From Thiopseudomonas alkaliphila (GTDB taxonomy: Bacteria; Pseudomonadota; Gammaproteobacteria; Pseudomonadales; Pseudomonadaceae), in contig NZ_CP012358.1 of NCBI RefSeq assembly GCF_001267175.1, positions 1,156,501 through 1,220,500 on the forward strand: a DNA stretch of 64,000 nucleotides, read 5' to 3'. Under the pieces are notes generated by a model. It ran no database searches. It was not told the origin of the DNA and worked only from the letters and a program-made list of their open reading frames with translations. Below are positions 56,317-64,000 of this stretch, piece by piece (the first letter of the stretch is position 1; each line of letters opens with the position of its first letter). The position numbers and the translations under genes are program-made.

Positions 56317-56829
56317 ATGGCGCTTAATTACCACACCCAGCAGGGAATTACATTATTTGAACTGATGATTACTCTGGCATTGGTTGCGATCCTAGCCAGC
56401 TTAGCGCTGCCAGCATTCGAGCCGTTGATCAAACGTAATCAAGTCCAGGTACTCACACTGCAACTAACGCGCAGCTTGGCGTATGCGCGTAGCCAAGCCA
56501 TTACCCAACATGCCCCAATTAGCCTGTGTGGTTCCAGCAATGGCAGCGACTGCAGTGCTAGCTGGCAGTCGGGCTGGCGAATTTATCAGCCCAATAATCA
56601 GCAAACATTACGCTTTGTTCGCCTCGAATCAACTCAGCTACAACTGCAATGGCGCGGCTTTCGCCCGCAGATTCACTACTTGGCCGATGGCACAACACCA
56701 ACTAGTAACGGCCGTTTACTGCTGTGCGCGCAAGACCAATTACAGCAATTACTGATTCTTAATCGTCAAGGCCGTTTGCGTACTGCTAACCTAAGTGAAC
56801 GTCAAGAAAACCAAGCCTTTTGCCAATAG
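56317..56829 (+). CDS. GspH/FimT-type pseudopilin
   Basis: Minor pilin or pseudopilin of 170 residues with a class III signal: cleavage after Gly10 with Glu at position +5 (QG-ITLFELMITLALVAI), a hydrophobic helix and a GspH-type globular domain. A disulfide-capable pair of Cys is present (CGSSNGSDC). Members initiate type IV pili or type II secretion pseudopili. No other pilin gene is nearby. AGGAGG precedes the ATG. Confidence 0.9.
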   Translation: MALNYHTQQGITLFELMITLALVAILASLALPAFEPLIKRNQVQVLTLQLTRSLAYARSQAITQHAPISLCGSSNGSDCSASWQSGWRIYQPNNQQTLRFVRLESTQLQLQWRGFRPQIHYLADGTTPTSNGRLLLCAQDQLQQLLILNRQGRLRTANLSERQENQAFCQ

Positions 56830-57034
56830 CTTACAGATTCACATTCACCATCGACTAAGACAGTGGTAGAATCCGACCCATCTTTTGCGTCTCATGGGTT
56901 TTATCTGCTGTCAGTATTCACAGCAGAGCGCTAATTTTCCGGCAAAGGCTTCAGCATTTAACCCGATGAGCGTTCATGCACTGGTATTCAATCCATCTTG
57001 TCACTAGATGCAGTGCACTTATTAATCTACTCGT

Positions 57035-58348
57035 GTGAAATTTAGCCCTGAATCCATGCAAATTATTGCTGCAAAACACCATCAATTAACCAACCAAAAC
57101 TTCTCTCACAATGCGGTTCAGGTTGCTTTAACCATTCAACAGGCTGGCTTTGAGGCTTATTTAGTCGGCGGCTGTGTACGTGATTCGTTACTCGGCATGC
57201 GCCCTAAAGACTTCGATGTAGCGACCAACGCCACACCTGAGCAAGTCAAAGCCATTTTTAATCGTAACGCGCGAATTATTGGCCGACGCTTTAAATTAGT
57301 GCATGTTTATTTCGGCCGCGAACTCATTGAAATCGCCACCTTTCGGAGTGATCACGCCGAACAGCCTAGCCATAACACGGATCGCTCGGCGCATAACGAA
57401 AAAGGCCGCATTCTGCGAGATAACGTCTACGGTACCCGCGATGATGATGCAGTGCGCCGCGACTTTACCATTAATGCCTTGTACTTTGATCCAAACTCGC
57501 AACAGATCTATGACTACGCCCACGGCGTACGAGATATCCAACAGCGTTTAATTCAGTTAATCGGCGATCCACGCCAACGCTATTTAGAAGACCCCGTTCG
57601 GATGCTGCGTGCTATTCGCTTTGCGGCCAAACTTAACTTTGCGATTGAAGAAAAAACCGCCGCACCGATTCCTGAGTTAGCGCCGCTCTTGCGTGATATT
57701 CCCGCCGCGCGTTTATATGATGAAAGCCTGAAGTTATTTTTATCTGGCTATGCCCTGAAAACCTTTCATGCCTTACAACAATTTGGTTTATTTGGTCAGT
57801 TATTTCCGGCCACCCAGTTACTGATAGAACAAGGCTCGCAGCATGCGCAGTTATTGGTTGAAAATGCGCTACGCAATACCGATGAGCGGATTCATGCAGG
57901 TAAACCTGTCACCCCCGCCTTTTTATTTGCCGCGCTAATTTGGCCCGATGTGCTGGCCCGTAGCCAGAACCTTGAAGCCCAAGGCATGCATTCCATTGAG
58001 GCCTTACAAGAAGCGGCACACTGGGCGATGCACAATCAGGTGCAGCGAGTTGCTATCCCGAAACGCTTTACCCTGCCCGCCCGTGAAATATGGGCCTTAC
58101 AGCAGCGCTTAGGCCGTCGCCAAGGTAAACGTGCAGAAGCCTTATTGGCCCATCCACGCTTTCGTGCAGCCTACGATTTTTTACTGCTGCGGGAAAGCGC
58201 AGGCGAAGCCACCGATGATTTAGGTGATTGGTGGACCCACTATCAAGTGGCTGAGCCTGAACAGCGCCAGCAGATGCAAGCAGCCCTAGGCCGAGCAAAG
58301 AATGGTGCCAATAAAGCCAAGCGGCGCTACCGCAAACGTACTAACTGA
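57035..58348 (+). CDS. pcnB: poly(A) polymerase I
   Basis: Adds 3' poly(A) tails that promote RNA decay. The 437-residue protein has the nucleotidyltransferase signature AYLVGGCVRDSLLGMRPKDF with the DFDVATNATP catalytic acidic pair, DAVRRDFTINALYFD and YLEDPVRMLRAIRFAAKL, and a basic tail (NKAKRRYRKR). A GTG start at 57035 is given, but an ATG 21 bp later is possible since neither has a clear ribosome site. It leads pcnB-folK. Confidence 0.93.
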   Translation: MKFSPESMQIIAAKHHQLTNQNFSHNAVQVALTIQQAGFEAYLVGGCVRDSLLGMRPKDFDVATNATPEQVKAIFNRNARIIGRRFKLVHVYFGRELIEIATFRSDHAEQPSHNTDRSAHNEKGRILRDNVYGTRDDDAVRRDFTINALYFDPNSQQIYDYAHGVRDIQQRLIQLIGDPRQRYLEDPVRMLRAIRFAAKLNFAIEEKTAAPIPELAPLLRDIPAARLYDESLKLFLSGYALKTFHALQQFGLFGQLFPATQLLIEQGSQHAQLLVENALRNTDERIHAGKPVTPAFLFAALIWPDVLARSQNLEAQGMHSIEALQEAAHWAMHNQVQRVAIPKRFTLPAREIWALQQRLGRRQGKRAEALLAHPRFRAAYDFLLLRESAGEATDDLGDWWTHYQVAEPEQRQQMQAALGRAKNGANKAKRRYRKRTN

Positions 58349-58384
58349 ATCTACTTCGCCCGCCATGAGAGTTAAAGTTAAGCC

Positions 58385-58909
58385 GTGACTTCTTCTATTG
58401 TTTATCTGGGTTTAGGCAGTAACCTCAAGCAACCCGAACTGCAACTACAACACGCATTAAGCGCACTGGCGCAATTGCCTAATAGCCAGTTATTGGATTA
58501 TTCATCCCTTTATTCCAGCACCCCGATTGGGGTGCCTGGCCAACCGCGTTACGTTAATGCAGTGGCAAAACTTAAAACCGACTTAGCACCTTTAGCCTTG
58601 CTTGACCAACTGCAAGCGATCGAACTCAATCAAGGGCGCATCCGTGACGGCGAACGTTGGGGACCGCGCACCCTAGATCTGGATATTTTACTGATTGATC
58701 AGCGCAGTATTTGCTCAGAAAGACTCACCGTGCCCCATTATCAAATGCATTTGCGGGCTTTTGTATTACAGCCTTTACTGGAAATTAGTACACCAGCACT
58801 GTGCCTGCCCAGCGGTCAGCAACTTGCACAACTGATTCAAGAATGTCCGCCAGACCCCGATTTACATATCATTAAGTCGCGTACTGCCCTTGAGCTGCCT
58901 ATACTTTAG
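58385..58909 (+). CDS. folK: 2-amino-4-hydroxy-6-hydroxymethyldihydropteridine pyrophosphokinase
   Basis: HPPK of folate synthesis, 174 residues. YLGLGSNLKQPELQL, the YSSLYSSTPIGVPGQPRYVN loop and the signature GERWGPRTLDLDILL (RxxxxGPRTLDLDIL) are all present. The start is GTG at 58385. It sits between pcnB and panB, as in Pseudomonas. Confidence 0.95.
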   Translation: MTSSIVYLGLGSNLKQPELQLQHALSALAQLPNSQLLDYSSLYSSTPIGVPGQPRYVNAVAKLKTDLAPLALLDQLQAIELNQGRIRDGERWGPRTLDLDILLIDQRSICSERLTVPHYQMHLRAFVLQPLLEISTPALCLPSGQQLAQLIQECPPDPDLHIIKSRTALELPIL

Positions 58910-59007
58910 TATTAATCAAGAAGCGCTTGGCATGTTGACTTAAGCCACTGAGAACAAGAATATAACAGCCCTATTGCGTGCCTTGCCGGCACCTAAGAGG
59001 AATAACA

Positions 59008-59808
59008 ATGAAGCCAAACATTACACTGACAACACTTAATAAACTGAAACAACAGGGTGAAAAAATCACTATGTTGACCAGTTACGATGCCACATTTTCC
59101 CATGTAGCAAGTAGCCATGGCGTTGAAGTCATTCTGGTTGGCGATTCGTTAGGCATGGTACTCCAAGGTCACGACAGCACCTTACCGGTTTCCATTGCTG
59201 ATATGGCTTACCACACTGCTGCAGTTAAACGCGGCAATCAGGGCGCATTAATTGTTAGCGATCTACCATTTATGGCAGCCGCGACTCTTGAGCAAACCTA
59301 TGCCAGTTGCGCCCAGCTGATGCAAGCAGGTGCCCACGTAGTTAAATTAGAAGGCGGCGCTTGGTTAGCAGACACCGTACAACGCCTTAATGAGCGCGGC
59401 ATTCCAAGCTGTATTCACCTTGGACTCACCCCACAATCGGTCAATGTTTTTGGTGGCTATAAAGTACAAGGTCGTGGTGATGCTGCCCAAAAACTATTTG
59501 ATGACTGCTGCGAATTAGCCGCAGCAGGCGCTGCTATGCTACTTCTGGAGTGTGTGCCTAGCGAACTAGCCAGCCGTATCAGCCAAGCGGTTGAAATTCC
59601 AGTGATAGGCATTGGTGCAGGACCAGGGGCTGACGGACAAGTCTTAGTGCTACACGATATGCTGGGACTCTCTTTAACCGGCCGCGTCCCTAAGTTCGTA
59701 AAAAACTTTATGCAAGACCAACCTTCCATTAGCTCTGCTATCGCTGCCTATGTTAAGGCAGTTAAAGATGGCTCTTTCCCTGCTCAGGAACACGAATTTT
59801 CCGCATGA
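59008..59808 (+). CDS. panB: ketopantoate hydroxymethyltransferase
   Basis: First step of pantothenate synthesis: transfers a hydroxymethyl group from methylene-THF to 2-oxoisovalerate. The ATG at 59008 is chosen for its AAGAGG site, giving 266 residues. Motifs are [34 protein letters not shown] and [13 protein letters not shown]. It overlaps panC by 4 bp (ATGA). Confidence 0.97.
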   Translation: MKPNITLTTLNKLKQQGEKITMLTSYDATFSHVASSHGVEVILVGDSLGMVLQGHDSTLPVSIADMAYHTAAVKRGNQGALIVSDLPFMAAATLEQTYASCAQLMQAGAHVVKLEGGAWLADTVQRLNERGIPSCIHLGLTPQSVNVFGGYKVQGRGDAAQKLFDDCCELAAAGAAMLLLECVPSELASRISQAVEIPVIGIGAGPGADGQVLVLHDMLGLSLTGRVPKFVKNFMQDQPSISSAIAAYVKAVKDGSFPAQEHEFSA

Positions 59809-60653
59809 ACACCTTAACCACTGTTGCCCAAGTTCGCGAAGCAGTAAAAAACTGCCGTGAGCAGGGTTTACGTATTGCTTTAGTTCCTACAATGGGCAAT
59901 CTACACTCAGGCCATATTGCCCTAGTTAAACACGCACTAGCACACGCCGATGTCGTCATTGCCAGTATCTTTGTTAATCCCATTCAGTTTGGCCCCAACG
60001 AAGACCTAGCGACCTATCCACGCACCTTACAGCAAGACCAAGAAAAGTTGGCCGCTGCAGGCTGCCACTTGCTGTTTACCCCAAGCGTTGAAGAAATGTA
60101 CCCCGCTGGCTTAAACGCACAAAGTACAATCCGTGTGCCTTTAGTCTCTGAGGGCTTGTGCGGTGGTAGTCGCCCTGGGCATTTCGATGGTGTTGCCACA
60201 GTAGTGAGCAAGTTATTTAATATCGTCCAACCCGATATGGCGGTCTTTGGTGAAAAAGACTTCCAGCAGTTGGCTGTTATCCGTAAATTAGTGGCTGACT
60301 TTAACTTGCCCATTGAAATTCTTGGTGCTCCAATTGTACGCGATGCTGACGGTCTTGCACTGTCTTCACGTAATGGCTACCTCAGTGATGAAGAGCGCCA
60401 ACAAGCTCCGGCTTTATTCCACTGCTTAAAGGCGCTGGTTGAGAAAATTGTGCAAAATCCGCTCGAAATGGCTTCGGCTATGGAGCACACTAAGGCCCAA
60501 TTAAGCGCCACGGGCTTCACCCCGGACTATCTTGAAGTGCGTGATGCAGACACCCTGGCCCCTTGGTCTGAGGAATCGCGCGCGGGGGTTGTCTTAGTGG
60601 CTGCCACCATCGGCACTACCCGTTTAATCGATAACCTAAGCTTTACTCTTTAA
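59805..60653 (+). CDS. panC: pantothenate synthetase
   Basis: Ligates pantoate and beta-alanine with ATP. The 282-residue protein has [18 protein letters not shown] (HIGH-like), [46 protein letters not shown] and the KMSKS-like LSSRNGYLS. It overlaps panB and lies 75 bp before panD, whose enzyme supplies the beta-alanine. Confidence 0.97.
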   Translation: MNTLTTVAQVREAVKNCREQGLRIALVPTMGNLHSGHIALVKHALAHADVVIASIFVNPIQFGPNEDLATYPRTLQQDQEKLAAAGCHLLFTPSVEEMYPAGLNAQSTIRVPLVSEGLCGGSRPGHFDGVATVVSKLFNIVQPDMAVFGEKDFQQLAVIRKLVADFNLPIEILGAPIVRDADGLALSSRNGYLSDEERQQAPALFHCLKALVEKIVQNPLEMASAMEHTKAQLSATGFTPDYLEVRDADTLAPWSEESRAGVVLVAATIGTTRLIDNLSFTL

Positions 60654-60660
60654 TTTTGTC

Positions 60661-60685
60661 TGCAAGCCATTTGAGGTGGCTTGCA
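60661..60685 (+). other. hairpin between panC and panD
   Basis: TGCAAGCCA/TGGCTTGCA nine-base stem with a 7-nt loop, eight bases after panC. Its T-run is short, so partial termination or a processing site. Confidence 0.5.
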
Positions 60686-60728
60686 TTTAGCCTGGCACTA
60701 CTTTTAAGCGTCTGTTGAGGAAAATACT

Positions 60729-61109
60729 ATGCAAAGCATCATGTTGAAAGCTAAGCTGCATCGCGCCGTGACCACTCACGCAGTGATTGATTACGAAGGC
60801 TCTTGCGCGATTGATAGTGACTGGCTCGATATGAGCGGCATTCGCGATAACGAACAAATTCAAATTTATAACGTAGATAATGGTGAACGTTTCACTACCT
60901 ATGCAATTCGTGGTGAAGCTGGGAGCAAAATCATTTCGGTCAATGGCGCAGCGGCCCATAAAGCAGCCGTAGGCGATCGCCTAATTATTTGTGCCTACGC
61001 AATCTACGATGAAAGCGAATTAGATGCGCACCAACCACGTATTTTATACATGGACGCCAACGGTGATTTAAGCCATAGCAGCCACGCTATTCCTGTACAG
61101 CTGGCTTAA
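60729..61109 (+). CDS. panD: aspartate 1-decarboxylase
   Basis: Pyruvoyl enzyme making beta-alanine for pantothenate. The self-cleavage site Gly24-Ser25 is in DYEGSCAID, with the conserved [15 protein letters not shown]. The 126 residues are the full length of the proenzyme. It has AGGAAAAT before the ATG and completes the panBCD set. Confidence 0.97.
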   Translation: MQSIMLKAKLHRAVTTHAVIDYEGSCAIDSDWLDMSGIRDNEQIQIYNVDNGERFTTYAIRGEAGSKIISVNGAAAHKAAVGDRLIICAYAIYDESELDAHQPRILYMDANGDLSHSSHAIPVQLA

Positions 61110-61124
61110 TCGTTGTTACTTACC

Positions 61125-61148
61125 CTGCCCTTAATTAAGGGCAGTTTT
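61125..61148 (+). terminator. panD terminator
   Basis: CTGCCCTT-AATT-AAGGGCAG, a perfect 20-bp palindrome followed by TTTT, just before pgi. Confidence 0.75.
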
Positions 61149-61159
61149 GGATCTGCCTT

Positions 61160-62821
61160 ATGACCACGCTAAATCATACTGATGCCAGTTTACTGCCTGC
61201 TTGGAAAGCGTTAGAGACGCACCAGTTGGCGATGCAGGCCTACTCGATGCGCGACGCTTTCGCCGAAGACCCGCAGCGCTTTGCTAAGTATTCCTTGCAG
61301 CATGAAGGTTTACTGCTGGATTTTTCTAAAAACCTCATCACCGAGCAAACCCTTGAGCTCTTGCAAGACCTAGCCCAGCAAACTGGCGTGAAAACAGCGA
61401 TTCAACAAATGTTTAGTGGCGAGGCGATTAATGGTTCAGAGCAGCGCCCTGCTTTACATACGGCGCTGCGACGCCCGATAGGCGATCGGCTAGAAGTTAA
61501 CGGCCAAGACATCATTCCCGAGATTCATCAAGTATTGCAGCGTATTACTGAGCTGGTAGGTAAAATCCACAATGGCTTATGGCGAGGCTATACAGAAAAA
61601 GCCATTACCGATGTGGTTAATATTGGCATTGGCGGCTCTTTTTTAGGTCCACAGTTAGTTTCTGAAGCTTTATTACCCTATGCCCAACAAGGGGTACGCT
61701 GTCATTTTTTAGCCAATATTGATGGCAGTGAATTCCACGAACTGAGCCAGCAGCTCCAAGCCGAAACTACGCTGTTTGTTATTTCTAGCAAATCATTTAG
61801 CACTCTAGAAACCTTAAAAAACGCTGAAACTGCCCGTAGCTGGTACTTTGCTCAGGGTGGCTGCCCAGATAAGCTGGATCGTCACTTTATTGCCGTCTCA
61901 AGTAATACCCAAGCCGCTGAACAGTTTGGCATCGCCTCAGCTAACGTATTTCCTGTATGGGACTGGGTGGGCGGACGTTACTCTTTATGGTCAGCGATTG
62001 GCTTACCTATTGCGCTGTCGATTGGCATTGCCAATTTTAAAGAGCTACTGGCTGGCGCTTGGGATATGGACCAACATTTTCAAAGCGCGCCATTTAAGCA
62101 AAATATGCCAATGCTAATGGCACTTTTAGGGATTTGGTACGGTAATTTTTGGGGCGCGCAAAGCCAGGCGATTTTGCCCTATGATCATTACCTGAGAAAC
62201 TTCACCCAGCATTTACAACAGCTGGATATGGAGTCTAATGGTAAACAAGTACGTCAAGATGGCGCGCAACTGAATTATCAAAGCGGTCCAGTAATTTGGG
62301 GAGGCGTAGGCTGTAATGGTCAGCACGCCTATCACCAATTACTGCACCAAGGCACACTGCTCATCCCTGCCGACTTTATTGTACCCATTGTGAGCTACAA
62401 TCCTATTGGTGATCATCATCAATGGCTGTACGCCAACTGTTTATCGCAAAGTCAGGCACTAATGCAAGGCAAAACTCTAGAAGAGGCTACTGCTGAACTA
62501 CAAGCTGCAGGCTATAGCACAGCAGCCGTCACGGCTATTGCTCCACACAAAGTTATTCCAGGTAACCGCCCCAGCAATACCCTAGTTCTTGAGCGGGTTA
62601 GCCCGCGTAATCTAGGTGCATTAATTGCACTCTATGAGCACAAAGTATTTGTCCAAAGTGTTATCTGGGGTACCAATGCCTTTGACCAATGGGGTGTTGA
62701 GCTTGGGAAAGTCCTAGGCCATGAAGTGTATCAGCAACTCATAGGAAGCCATGCAGCAGCCGAACTTGATCCTTCTACCCAAGGCTTAATTCAGTTTTTC
62801 CGCCAGCGACACCGCGGTTAG
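61160..62821 (+). CDS. pgi: glucose-6-phosphate isomerase
   Basis: Interconverts glucose-6-phosphate and fructose-6-phosphate. The 553-residue protein shows the substrate and active-site segments [19 protein letters not shown] (in part), [35 protein letters not shown], the QLDMESNGK segment and a C-terminal [12 protein letters not shown]. It follows panD with a terminator in between. Confidence 0.97.
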   Translation: MTTLNHTDASLLPAWKALETHQLAMQAYSMRDAFAEDPQRFAKYSLQHEGLLLDFSKNLITEQTLELLQDLAQQTGVKTAIQQMFSGEAINGSEQRPALHTALRRPIGDRLEVNGQDIIPEIHQVLQRITELVGKIHNGLWRGYTEKAITDVVNIGIGGSFLGPQLVSEALLPYAQQGVRCHFLANIDGSEFHELSQQLQAETTLFVISSKSFSTLETLKNAETARSWYFAQGGCPDKLDRHFIAVSSNTQAAEQFGIASANVFPVWDWVGGRYSLWSAIGLPIALSIGIANFKELLAGAWDMDQHFQSAPFKQNMPMLMALLGIWYGNFWGAQSQAILPYDHYLRNFTQHLQQLDMESNGKQVRQDGAQLNYQSGPVIWGGVGCNGQHAYHQLLHQGTLLIPADFIVPIVSYNPIGDHHQWLYANCLSQSQALMQGKTLEEATAELQAAGYSTAAVTAIAPHKVIPGNRPSNTLVLERVSPRNLGALIALYEHKVFVQSVIWGTNAFDQWGVELGKVLGHEVYQQLIGSHAAAELDPSTQGLIQFFRQRHRG

Positions 62822-62956
62822 CATCTGCCGATCATACAAGCCGGCAGCCCATTTTTTGGAGTATGGAAGATCTGCAACTCCCTATCAGCTAAACGAATAA
62901 CAATTAAAATCATTCATTTGGCTTATTAAACTTGCAGGACATTTGATATAGGATTC

Positions 62957-62995
62957 ATCTAGAGTAATCTAGTATTTTATCTAGCTAAATCTAAG
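62957..62995. promoter_or_regulatory. phased ATCTAG repeats upstream of the thiolase gene
   Basis: ATCTAG at 62957, 62967 and 62979, and ATCTAAG at 62989, spaced 10 to 12 bp, directly before the thiolase ribosome site. Spacing near one helical turn suggests a protein-binding array. Confidence 0.5.
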
Positions 62996-63021
62996 TAAAT
63001 CTTACCAGCAAAGGTGTAATT

Positions 63022-64000
63022 ATGCGTGAAGTCGTAATTGTTGCAGCAAAACGTACTGCTATTGGTGCCTTCCAAGGCAGCCTAGCCAATGTCTCAGCGC
63101 CTGACTTAGGCGCTGCAGTTATCCGTGATTTACTAGCAGAAACCAAAGTAGCCGCAGAACAGGTTGATGAAGTCATTCTCGGCCAAGTATTAACTGCAGC
63201 CAGCGGACAAAACCCAGCGCGTCAGTCAGTTATTAAAGCCGGTATGCCCGTTCAAGTGCCTGCTTTTACCTTAAACAAGGTGTGTGGTTCAGGTCTTAAA
63301 GCTCTGCACTTAGCAACCCAAGCAATTCGTTGTGGCGACGCCGAGATTATTATTGCTGGTGGCCAAGAAAATATGAGCCTATCTCCCTATGTGCTGCCAA
63401 AAGCACGGACTGGCTTACGCATGGGTCATGCACAAATGGTTGATAGCATGATCGAAGACGGCCTGTGGGATGCATTCAACAATTACCACATGGGCATTAC
63501 AGCGGAAAATCTAGTAGAAAAGTACGGCCTAACCCGTGAAGAGCAAGATGCCTTTGCTGCTGCTTCCCAGCAAAAAGCAGCTGCTGCTGTAGAAGCTGGC
63601 GTATTTGCCGATGAAATCACTCCAGTTGAAATTCCACAACGTAAAGGCGATCCGATCGTCTTTGCAAAAGATGAGCAGCCACGTGCAGGCACCACCGCTG
63701 AATCATTAGCTAAGTTACGCCCTGCCTTTAAAAAAGACGGTAGCGTCACTGCAGGTAACGCCTCAACCCTAAACGACGGCGCTGCTGCGGTCATGCTAAT
63801 GAGCAAAGAAAAAGCTCAAGAATTAGGCTTACCAGTACTGGCAACCATCAAAGCCTATGCCAACGCAGGTGTTGATCCAGCAATCATGGGAATTGGTCCT
63901 GTTGATGCCACCAAACGCTGCTTAGCAAAAGCCGGCTGGGCGCTCAATGACCTAGACTTAGTCGAAGCTAACGAAGCCTTCGCTGCTCAAGCCCTATCAG
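63022..64000 (+). CDS. acetyl-CoA acetyltransferase (thiolase), C-terminus cut by window edge
   Basis: Condenses or cleaves acetoacetyl-CoA. The first 326 codons are present. They include the acyl-accepting cysteine in [29 protein letters not shown] and the [17 protein letters not shown] segment; the [10 protein letters not shown] motif is the last part before the edge, and the C-terminal Cys motif lies outside. The ATG at 63022 follows AAAGG. Isologues are phaA and atoB; the downstream genes that would decide between polyhydroxybutyrate and degradation roles are not visible. Confidence 0.95.
   Translation, partial: MREVVIVAAKRTAIGAFQGSLANVSAPDLGAAVIRDLLAETKVAAEQVDEVILGQVLTAASGQNPARQSVIKAGMPVQVPAFTLNKVCGSGLKALHLATQAIRCGDAEIIIAGGQENMSLSPYVLPKARTGLRMGHAQMVDSMIEDGLWDAFNNYHMGITAENLVEKYGLTREEQDAFAAASQQKAAAAVEAGVFADEITPVEIPQRKGDPIVFAKDEQPRAGTTAESLAKLRPAFKKDGSVTAGNASTLNDGAAAVMLMSKEKAQELGLPVLATIKAYANAGVDPAIMGIGPVDATKRCLAKAGWALNDLDLVEANEAFAAQALS

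Overview
The window is a gammaproteobacterial chromosome of the Pseudomonadaceae type. Many gene blocks keep the order I know from Pseudomonas: guaB-guaA, petABC-sspA-sspB, rplM-rpsI, hpt/upp-uraA, phoH-ybeY-corC-lnt, lptM-lysA-dapF-DUF484-xerC-yigB, pcnB-folK-panB-panC-panD and groES-groEL-fxsA. Base composition looks less GC-rich than a typical Pseudomonas, so a lower-GC relative (Thiopseudomonas or Denitrificimonas type) is my inference.

Left chromosomal part (1-16200): a truncated LysR regulator faces a valine/isobutyrate degradation operon (mmsA, mmsB, 3-hydroxyisobutyryl-CoA hydrolase, acyl-CoA dehydrogenase). Then come groEL/groES behind a textbook sigma-32 promoter, fxsA, an AmpG-like permease, an alkyltransferase-like protein, a DUF481 outer-membrane protein, etfBA facing ETF-quinone oxidoreductase, and an FMN reductase.

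Mobile part (about 16197-27890): an 11.7-kb integrated element sits in the 3' end of guaA. It is bounded by an imperfect 26-bp repeat, and the left copy still encodes the last five codons and stop of a displaced guaA. Its integrase lies next to guaA. The element has no relaxase and no complete secretion system. It does carry a close copy of an IncP (RK2/RP4-type) oriT with a nic motif, two copies of the RK2 TrfA iteron core, two exact KorB operators, and a three-gene slice of the IncP mating-pair operon (trbJ, a trbK-like lipoprotein, trbL). It also has an IncQ-like AlpA-RepA-RepC replication operon, a FitAB-type toxin-antitoxin, a putative HTH/zinc regulator and an OLD-type ATPase-TOPRIM nuclease. 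My reading is a satellite element built to use, sense and perhaps remodel an IncP helper plasmid, with a defence gene as cargo. This is the most interesting object in the window.

Right chromosomal part (27870-64000): guaA, guaB, sspB, sspA, the cytochrome bc1 operon, rpsI/rplM, a SulP transporter, purine/pyrimidine salvage genes with a uracil permease, and thiC with a TPP riboswitch. Next are a TolC-family channel, the phoH-lnt cluster, an AEC transporter, and the xerC/lysA cluster with a DapF homologue that has lost its catalytic motifs. The window ends with cyaY, rnk, trxC, a FimT-like pseudopilin, pcnB-folK, pantothenate synthesis, pgi and a thiolase cut by the window edge. I saw no rRNA, tRNA, CRISPR array or insertion sequence.
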